From: Lotus japonicus
Lineage: Eukaryota > Streptophyta > Magnoliopsida > Fabales > Fabaceae
Assembly: GCF_012489685.1 (NCBI RefSeq)
Contig: NC_080042.1
Span: 5,830,501-5,894,500 of the forward strand
Direction of reading: 5' to 3'
Length of the DNA: 64,000 bases
Positions 56,703-64,000 of this stretch are shown piece by piece. The position numbers were made by a program, and so were the translations under genes. Positions within the stretch are counted from its first letter, which is position 1, and each line of letters starts with the position of its first letter. The notes beneath the pieces were generated by a model. That model worked only from the letters and a program-made list of their open reading frames with translations, was not told the DNA's origin and made no database searches.

Positions 56703-59700
56703 TATATTAGAAAAGAAGAACTTCCATCAGGCTGATTTAGTGACGTGTCATTCTCAGGTTAATTCTCATAAACAAAATTCCACGTGTCATTCTTAGGTTA
56801 ATCCTTTTATTCTTTCTCATTATCTACAATATAAAAATAAAATATGCAATGCTGAGATTATAATCCATCAATATATATTAGAAAAGAAGAACTTCCATCA
56901 GGCTGATTTGGTGACGTGTCATTCTCACGTTAATTCTTAGTGACGTGTCATTCTCACGTTAATTCTCATAAAAAAAATTCCACGTGTCATTCTCAGGTTA
57001 ATTCTCATAAAAAATACATTTTTAAATCTTAGATTTGATTAGGATTTAGGTTGTTTATTTGTTAATTTTATCATAATTTATTTTTAGATTATTAATTAAT
57101 TTTTATGGTATTTTTATTGAATTTTTAAATAAAGATAATATCTATTTAAATAGAGATAGGTTTAGATAGATTTAGTTTCTTTTTATCTATTTGTTAGATT
57201 AATAATAAACAAAATCTTAACAGATATTCAACAGAGTCCTTATATATCTTTGGCTTCTATACATTTTCAGGACTTTTGGGTTAAATAACATTTGTGATTT
57301 TTTCTCCTTGATTTGTAGGTTGAAGAAAGTATTCGTAATGACGGGGTTAATCCCATTGCAGAGCGGTGTGATTACCTTTGAGACTCACGATATTGCTCAG
57401 GTTGGTGCTACGATCTATGATGGAAAAGTTGATGTATGGATTCTCATCATTTATTACTTTTTCCTTTTTTTTTTAGATTTATGGTTCTGGAAAGTGATAT
57501 CATTTTCTCTTCCTATTTTTAAATTTTTTTGATGGCTCAAAGACAGGTCAAGGTTGATGGGGATATCTAGAAGAAGGAGCATGGGATGCTATCATTGAAA
57601 GGTTTGGAGTTTACATGACATTTACTATTTAGTTTTTAGATTCATGGCATGCCTTAAAAGTAGTAATCTCCTTAGCACATGTGAGAGAGAATTTGATTTG
57701 GGTTTCTGGGTTTTGAGAAGCTAATTTTAGAGCGAGAGAGAAAGATTATACTTATATGTTTCCCTTTTTTCATTCCCCTATCTGTTTGACTGTAGTATTT
57801 AAAAAGAAAAACTTATCACTCCTTATATGCTTCTCAAAGAATAACATGATTATCAAGTAGAAAAAGTATATATTGTTAGCTTCCAATGAAGTTAATTTGA
57901 AAGTTTAATGCATAAGAAGATGAATATATAGTTGATAGCTTAATTTCGTTGTTTGTCTCATGTTTTCATGTGTGCAATTGCCTAACATTTGTGTAGCAAA
58001 GATATGATCTTTCAGTTCCTATTGGAATTCTTATTATTGATTCTTATGCTGGGGGATGAAGGATACTTATCATTCATCTGAAAGTTTTGAGATCCATTTA
58101 TAGGCATTTTTTTTCTATGTTTCTGGCCATTTATATTGATTGATTGTCTTTTCCTTTATATGCATCTTCAATAAACAGTCTAAAAAGTGTTTAGTTAGTA
58201 ATTATGGGTGTATGTCCTACTATATGATGGGTGTCTGATTCAGATTGTAGGCTTAGACTTAATGTAGAACACCGATGTTGTTATTTGGTAGAACATAGAT
58301 GAAGTACCAACCATATTGCTGTGTTTTTGGATGATTTTATGATATTTTTCTTGCATTCTTACAACGTTTTCTTCAACACATTGAATGCATTATTTCCCTA
58401 TGAACAATAATTTTAAATTCAAAAAAAATTAATTTTTTATGGTATTTTTATTGAATTTTCAGATTTTTAATTAGTTCAGGATTTTATGAGTTTTTATTGT
58501 GATTTGCTAGATTTTTGTAGTTTTTATCTATCTTTATTTATTACATTTTAAAATTTTAGATTTGATTAGGATTTAGGTTGTTTATTTCTTGATTTTATCT
58601 TGAGTCTTTTATTTTATTTTGAGAGTATTAATTTTTTATGGTGTATTTATTGAATTTTCGGATTTTTATTTAATTTATGATTTTATAAGTTTTTATTGTG
58701 ATTTGCTAGATTTTGATAGTTTTTATCTATCTTTAATTAGTACCTTTTTAAATTTTAGATTTGATTAGTATTGAGGTTGTTTATTTCTTGATTTTTTCTT
58801 AATTTGTCTTATTTTTATTTAATGTTAATTTCAGGAAAAATGAAGTTGATCTGGTGCTGAGGGTCCACAGAGCTACCACGAACACGCAGAGATTTGATAG
58901 TTGCTAGTGAATTTGGCAGACTTTCTCATTAGCTGCGGACTGCGGTTATTTTTACATTTTTACATTTATCACCTAAGAGAAGTGCGTTTACTTAAATTTT
59001 CAAACTCATGTAAGGATGTAACAGAAGGGGAAATTAATCAGGGACTGCTAGGTTAGTTAGATGTTATTATAGTAGTTACTTAGTACTAGGACGAGATGAG
59101 CTATAAATAGAGGGAAATCAAATTTGTATGGTATTTTTATTGAATTTTCGGATTTTTATTTAATTCAGGATTTTATGAGTTTTTATTGTGATTTGCTAGA
59201 TTTTGGTAGTTTTTATTTATCTTTAATTAGTACTTTATTAAATTTTTTATTTGATTAAGATTTAGATTGTTTATTTCTTGATTTTATCTTAATTAAAAAA
59301 AATATTTTCTAAAATTCGACTTGCAAATACTGGGATGCACCCTCCTTTAATTCATATTTTAATTTCATTTGATAAATACATCATGCACTCATGAATTAAA
59401 AATAAACACTTTCAAAAAAAAAGAATTAAAAATAAACATGTAATGTCAACGTTTTTTGACTAGAAATTACGTAAAATCACAGTAAAAACTAGCAAAAATC
59501 ACTAAAAAAAAACAATCAGCCACTATGTAACATTATATTTAATGTAAATGAAAATTTTAAATTCCTCATCTCTTGATTGTAGAGCCGTGCTATTTTAGGT
59601 GATGAACTAGGTAATGTATTATTTTTTGTTTATAAAAAATTTCATGTGCTATTCCATTATATAGCTTCTCTTTTGTTGACACGTGTCATTCCAAATTTCA

Positions 59701-60494
59701 AAAGATTTTATCTAATTATCGAATATTTAACTAGAAAAATTTTAAAAGATTTTCCCTAATTAACTAAGATACTGCATCAGCCATCTCCTCTCTTATATGT
59801 ACCCGCAACTCGACTTAAAATTCAAAAAACAAACAAATAACTATCATATCTTATTTCTAACAAACTCAATCTCCTAATATCATAAATTAATTAATTCCAT
59901 TATAATTTTAATAACCAATATAAGAAAGCAATAACCGACTCAAAATATATTAAAATACACACTCAACCAAGAAACATGGATAATTGAACATGAGAGTGTT
60001 ACCGGAATATGAGTCCTACATGAGTTTTTTAGTAATATGAATTCAAAGTTTGATATATTGAGCATTTGTTTGTTCAATTTAGAAGTCAGTGTGTTGGGTT
60101 ATGTTATCATTCTTTTTACTCGCGCGTTGGATCAATCTTTTTATTAGTTATTCAATCGTACGAATTTCAATCTATGCAACAAGGGTTTCAATTTAAGACT
60201 TTTTGACCACTTTGCTTAGCATTTTAGACTATTCTATTTCATATGTTGTTTAATATGTTGGTAATTCCTTATATTTATGATTTGTTCTATTGTCTTCATG
60301 TTTATGACGAATGTCAAATGAATTTCGGTTGATCTGAATCAGGCTTAAAAGAGAAGTCTTTTTGTTCACTTTGCTTCGCATTTCATACTCTTCTATTTCA
60401 TCTGTTTAATATATTTTTTTAAACAACGTATTGATTGATGTATCAAATACGATAGACATATTCCCCGTGCAACACACGGGTAAAAAAACACTAG
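56703..60494 (+). mobile_element. second Helitron copy or copies, head-to-tail with the first
   Basis: A shortened 5' end starts immediately after CTAG at 56702, and a full 5' end starts at 56868; the 3' end is at 60494. Contains exon-like segments: GTTGAAGAAAGTATTCGTAA at 57319 (VEESIRNDGVNPIAERCDYL, then after a frame change HDIAQVGATIYDGKVDV), and 58838-58903 (KNEVDLVLRVHRATTNTQRF). Both are preceded by AG acceptors. I cannot name the source genes. Confidence 0.65.
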
Positions 60495-60814
60495 AATATA
60501 TTTGAACCGTTCAGATTAGGTAAGGAAAAGTTAAGAGTAATTATATTTATATATGTATATAACTATAATAATTTGATAGTAAAAATAGTATGAGAAATAA
60601 AAAATATTAATACATATGTACTATAAATTTATGACCTAAATTTATTAAGTGCTAACATATTTGAGTTACGAGATCTCACGGGAAGGAACATTTTACATGA
60701 AAAATGAAATTTTGTACGAGTTAAAAACATATTTTTTATATAACTTAAGTGTATTTTTAATAATGTAAACAATAATTATATATTTATGTATTGTTACATA
60801 CACAAAAGCAATAC
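60495..60814. other. AT-rich flank
   Basis: No coding signal or repeat seen between the Helitron end and the LTR end. Confidence 0.4.
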
Positions 60815-62064
60815 TGTAACACCCCGATTTCGGTGGCGTCACTTTAGTAACCAAAGAAATAACTTAAGCGGAAAAACGTGAATTATTTTTTTTCGATGAT
60901 GTAAGTAAAGACAGAAAGAGATGAAACTCTAAAACGAAGATAACAGAACTAATATACAATATGATTACAGCCCCCACTGTAAGTTGTAAACCACGTCACG
61001 AGTAAACCTCCAGTGACGGAAAGTAAAAGAGAGTAACGCCCGTAGGCAAAAGTACAAACCAAGGTAAAAATACTGTGTCCGCAACACTAAACCTCAAAAT
61101 CTGAGAACAAGTTGGCCCAGCGGCCTAAGAAAAGACCCCCTAAATCCAACCAGCTCTCTGTGATCTCCATAGGAAACCACACAAAAAGCTACCGGTAGGA
61201 AACTACCCTGTCCCCAAAACTGAAGCATGACGGTCAGAGCATCGACACTACTCCTACACTAGTCCCATCTCGAGTAAGTCGCTCGGTGGCCAGCAGGGTC
61301 GACCACCCCTGAACCGTAGTCCTCCTGATCAAGCTTCTTCAACCTAGTTTCCCCTGAAGGGTGAACCATCGTGAACCGGTCCGCCATACTCAACTGACAA
61401 TGGCGTAGTCCGCCCAAACACACACAGAAGACGCGAGGGTCAACTCCAAAGAATTATATAAATAATAAAACCAGATATATAGGGTAATAATTATTTAGCC
61501 TCTCAGGCTTATACGTTTAGGGATAACATCCTAGGGTTGCATATATCACAATGAATATAAAGATCATGATAACAATTAGCATGCCTCAAGTAGGATAAAC
61601 AGGTACCAATCACACTCAGCAACTAAGTCAGCATGTATGTTGCATGAAATGCAATGCTGAGTAACAAAATGCATTCCGGAAGAAGGATGGACACCATCGA
61701 GTCAGCCCTAACACCGGCCAAAGTGGGACCATTCCGCTCGGGCGTCTCTTACACCACACAAAAGTAGTAAGATCAGCAGTGAACCCGTAGGTCTGCCATT
61801 CCGTCTGCTACTGAGGACCACCGTAGTGTCCTAAATATGGAAATCCGGGTCTTATGACCATTTTGGAATCCACCGAGGTCCGGTAATCCGCCGTGTATTA
61901 ACCTCAAAATGAGTGCATGAATGCAAGTGATTAGCCAAACAACGTCTCCGACCTCACTCGACACGTCGTCACGTGTTCTAGCTAACTTATTGTCTCTAAA
62001 AAGCCTACCCTAAGGCAAATGTCGATTCTGCGACAAAATGAATTAATCAAAAAGAAGAAGAATG

Positions 62065-62235
62065 TACTTTGGAACTCATGGTTCCCGGCTAAACTTTAGA
62101 TAGCCAATCAATAAACTGCTCATCGAGCGAAAAGGTACCGAAGTACTTGGAAACTTATAGTCTCCGGCTAAACTTTAGATAGCCAAACATTAAACTGCTC
62201 ATCGAGCGAAAGAGTATAAGCATACTCGGAAACTT
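62065..62235. repeat. ~77-bp tandem repeat in the LTR
   Basis: Two adjacent copies of CGGCTAAACTTTAGATAGCC .. AAACTGCTCATCGAGCGAAA, plus a partial third start (GTACTTGGAAACTTATAG / ATACTCGGAAACTTGTAAG). Confidence 0.85.
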
Positions 62236-63707
62236 GTAAGTTTCCTCAAGACTTGGACTCGACGACACTTCTCATATCTTCAAGACTAATATTCAGGCTC
62301 TAAGCTCTTATCTAAATGTTGTTATCATTGTTCAAGGGGTTTAGAGATTGATTAATGTCTTATGAATTTCCTTTGAGAAAATAGATTTCGTTTAGTCTTA
62401 TGATACTTCCTATGAGTTTCAGGGATCCCATAATCCCAATTAATTTCTGAGAAGGTCTCGATCCATTAAAATATAACAAGGTCCGAACTTCGTTCGTCCT
62501 TTCAAACTCTCTCAAAATCTCATAAAAATTCGGCATGACTTGCCCGTAATCCTCACTCCTCAGAATCTCAGGTACAAGTGGAATAGCATAAATAAAACAG
62601 CTCAGTCAAAAGCATAAACAGCATATTCCAACACATCCTAAGTTAACCATGTAGCACATAGCATGTGAATCATTTAGCACACAATATCATGGCATCAATT
62701 ACTCAACAAGGTCGGCCGAAGCCTCAGAGAACAATTCAGACATTTAGCAATTAAGTGCATAACACATAAATCAAGTCGAACTTGTCGACACCTAAAGCAT
62801 TATCTAGTAATTCAGAGAGTAGCCCTCACCTGTTGGTTTTCCAGCTCGCTCCTTGGTCTTTCCTTCACGATCTTCCTCCTCAAGTCCTCCGAATTCCTCA
62901 AACGAACCTTAAAGCAATTTCACAGAAATCAATCACAATGAGTCAGAAACTCAGCAAACAATAAGTCCTAGGGTCACACGGAACACTACAACTCCGTGGT
63001 ACGACAATCTAACGCGTTAAGACAAGTTTTCGAAAAAGTCGGATTTCCTCCCCCCTTGGTATAGCTCTCGGCCACTTTCCTTAATTGGGAGGGTCGATTT
63101 TTCTTCGATCAAACTTGGTTCCTAGGTTAACATAAGCCGTAACTAAGACGGTTCTAAGCTCGGAAAAATTTTCGGATCGAAAACTGATATAGGGGTAGTT
63201 TGGTCATTATTTTTAGCTCAAAATTTCAAAATTGGATTTTTGAAAAACAGATTGGATGGAGACGTCCACAACGACGTTTATGACGACAAATCCTACTAGC
63301 ACTAAGCCAAGTCGATAGATTAGAGCTTAAAGGTTGCGACTTTACCGAAAAATGGGTATTTAAGGTAGATATTGATCCCGGCGGCATTTCGTCGACATTT
63401 GACAAAATCTAATCCGCAGAACACGCTCAGGAGCATGCAGGGAAGAAGTTTAGACACTGAAATCAAGCTATTTGGACAATTTTACAAAAAGCTCCAAACT
63501 TTGAGCTCAGAAAAACATAGAAAAAGTCGACAGATCTGACGATCAGAAGTGAGATATAGTTTACCTACCTCAAGGTCTTCGATTAGCGACAATCGGTGAA
63601 GAAAACGGGCAAGAAACGACGAAGATCCGGATTCTCTCTCTCTCTCTAGCTGCTCACGGTTTTGGGGGAGGGAATGGGTGCCTTTTTGCAAAAATCTAAT
63701 TTTCAAG

Positions 63708-63718
63708 CTATTTATAGG
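63708..63718 (-). promoter_or_regulatory. TATA box of the LTR promoter
   Basis: CCTATAAATAG on the minus strand, about 60 bases upstream of a purine/pyrimidine-rich leader (GAGAGAGAGAGAG). Position and orientation fit LTR-driven transcription toward lower coordinates. Confidence 0.55.
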
Positions 63719-64000
63719 TTTTGGAAAAAGCGGAAAAAAGATTTTTTTGCGATTCCGATTTTTCCTGCGCGTTCCTCTGCGCATTCTAAGATAGGTTCTG
63801 GCGACAGAATTCCAGAACTCAAAACAGGATTCTTGGAATTAAACCAAAAGATCCAAAATCGGCATAAGTCGGTGTAAGTCGGATTATCCCGAAAAACTAC
63901 TTTTTGCAGTGATCGTCGGATGAGAAAACTTCCTTCTGAAGAAAGATTAGGAATGATGAGAGAAATAGGAGAACGAGGGTGGAATCTTCATTTGCAGCTC

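Larger units (their letters stand above)
51950..59290. repeat. dispersed ~190-bp repeat in the Helitron cluster
   Basis: A unit beginning TTTTAGATTTGATTAGGATT and including TATGGTATTTTTATTGAATT, TTATGAGTTTTTATTGTGAT and TTTATCTATCTTTAATTAG recurs, complete or partial, near 51955, 53088, 57025, 58433, 58553, 58752 and 59123. It is AT-rich and non-coding. Confidence 0.85.
51802..60494 (+). mobile_element. Helitron cluster: four 5' termini and two 3' termini
   Basis: Helitron-like 5' termini TCAATATATATTAGAAAAG lie at 51802, 54867 and 56868, each preceded by A. A shortened copy (TATATTAGAAAAG) lies at 56703. 3' termini with the hairpin CCCGTGCAACGCACGGG then AAGAAACACTAG end at 56702 (followed by T) and, with ACACACGGG, at 60494 (followed by A). 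The 3' terminal ~150 bp of the two ends are homologous. No Rep/helicase is present; all copies are non-autonomous. Which 5' end pairs with which 3' end is uncertain: 54867-56702 and 56868-60494 are the simplest pairs. Confidence 0.75.
60815..64000 (-). repeat. long Ty3-gypsy-type LTR end, minus strand, runs off the window
   Basis: At 60815 the window strand reads TGTAACACCCCGATTTCGG, i.e. the LTR ends ..GGGGTGTTACA on the minus strand, a terminus common in plant gypsy LTRs (Tekay/Del-like). A minus-strand TATA box CCTATAAATAG (63708-63718) lies upstream of a CT/AG-rich leader, as in an LTR promoter. No primer site lies outside 60815, so this is a 3' or solo LTR. The other end is beyond 64000. 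Short frames within it are not credible genes. Confidence 0.68.

Noticed and set aside
61773..61964. Minus-strand 63-residue frame in the long LTR
   Set aside because: Inside an LTR, short, with no motif and no start context.

Overview
This is a stretch of plant nuclear DNA, almost certainly eudicot and probably legume. The evidence is AT-rich sequence with GT-AG introns, a two-B3-domain REM-type gene, and many plant transposon families: Ty1-copia including SIRE-like LTRs, a Ty3-gypsy chromovirus, LINE fragments, MULEs, hAT, PIF/Harbinger, Stowaway-like and Helitron ends. Species cannot be fixed from the sequence. There are no operons, ribosome binding sites or CRISPR arrays. The window is a nested transposon landscape with one gene that looks intact (B3/REM, 33255-39342, five exons) and several decayed genes.

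Layout. 0-6.2 kb: an LTR fragment, a probable inverted Helitron with AT-rich repeats, a LINE RNase H tail (4043-4876) and a foldback element (5007-5643). 6.3-8.1 kb: three recognisable exons of a decayed ClpX gene, with a long-TIR element in the intron and a hAT MITE (8281-8639) just downstream. 9.3-14 kb: a foldback element inside an ATT microsatellite, then a 2.4-kb MULE with an OTU-like remnant that split the first coding codons of an unknown coiled-coil gene (now a pseudogene). 14.9-21.3 kb: a SIRE-like LTR and a decayed chromovirus on the minus strand. 21.8-28.3 kb: a very young Ty1-copia element, with near-identical LTRs and TSD GGTTA, inserted in an older copia remnant; its pol carries a direct/inverted/direct triplication. 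28.3-33.2 kb: orphan exon-like pieces and a solo LTR that carries tRNA-like pol III boxes and a nested hAT element.

33.3-39.3 kb: the B3 gene, whose introns hold a LINE-like tail, a MULE-type MITE, a hAT element and a Stowaway-like MITE. 40.0-43.1 kb: two tandem PIF/Harbinger-like elements whose interiors are large palindromic arrays dense in the telo-box motif AAACCCTA; a related array lies at 50.1-51.4 kb. 43.9-47.8 kb: solo LTRs in opposite orientations. 48.2-49.7 kb: a LINE ORF1-like insertion with a 14-bp TSD inside a copia integrase remnant. 51.8-60.5 kb: a cluster of Helitron termini (four 5' ends, two 3' ends, one head-to-tail junction) carrying captured exon fragments, including a protein O-fucosyltransferase exon, and a dispersed ~190-bp repeat. 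60.8-64 kb: a long LTR end on the minus strand running off the window.

The genes do not form a pathway. The window is most informative as a record of nested insertions; many boundaries are supported by target-site duplications read directly from the sequence.
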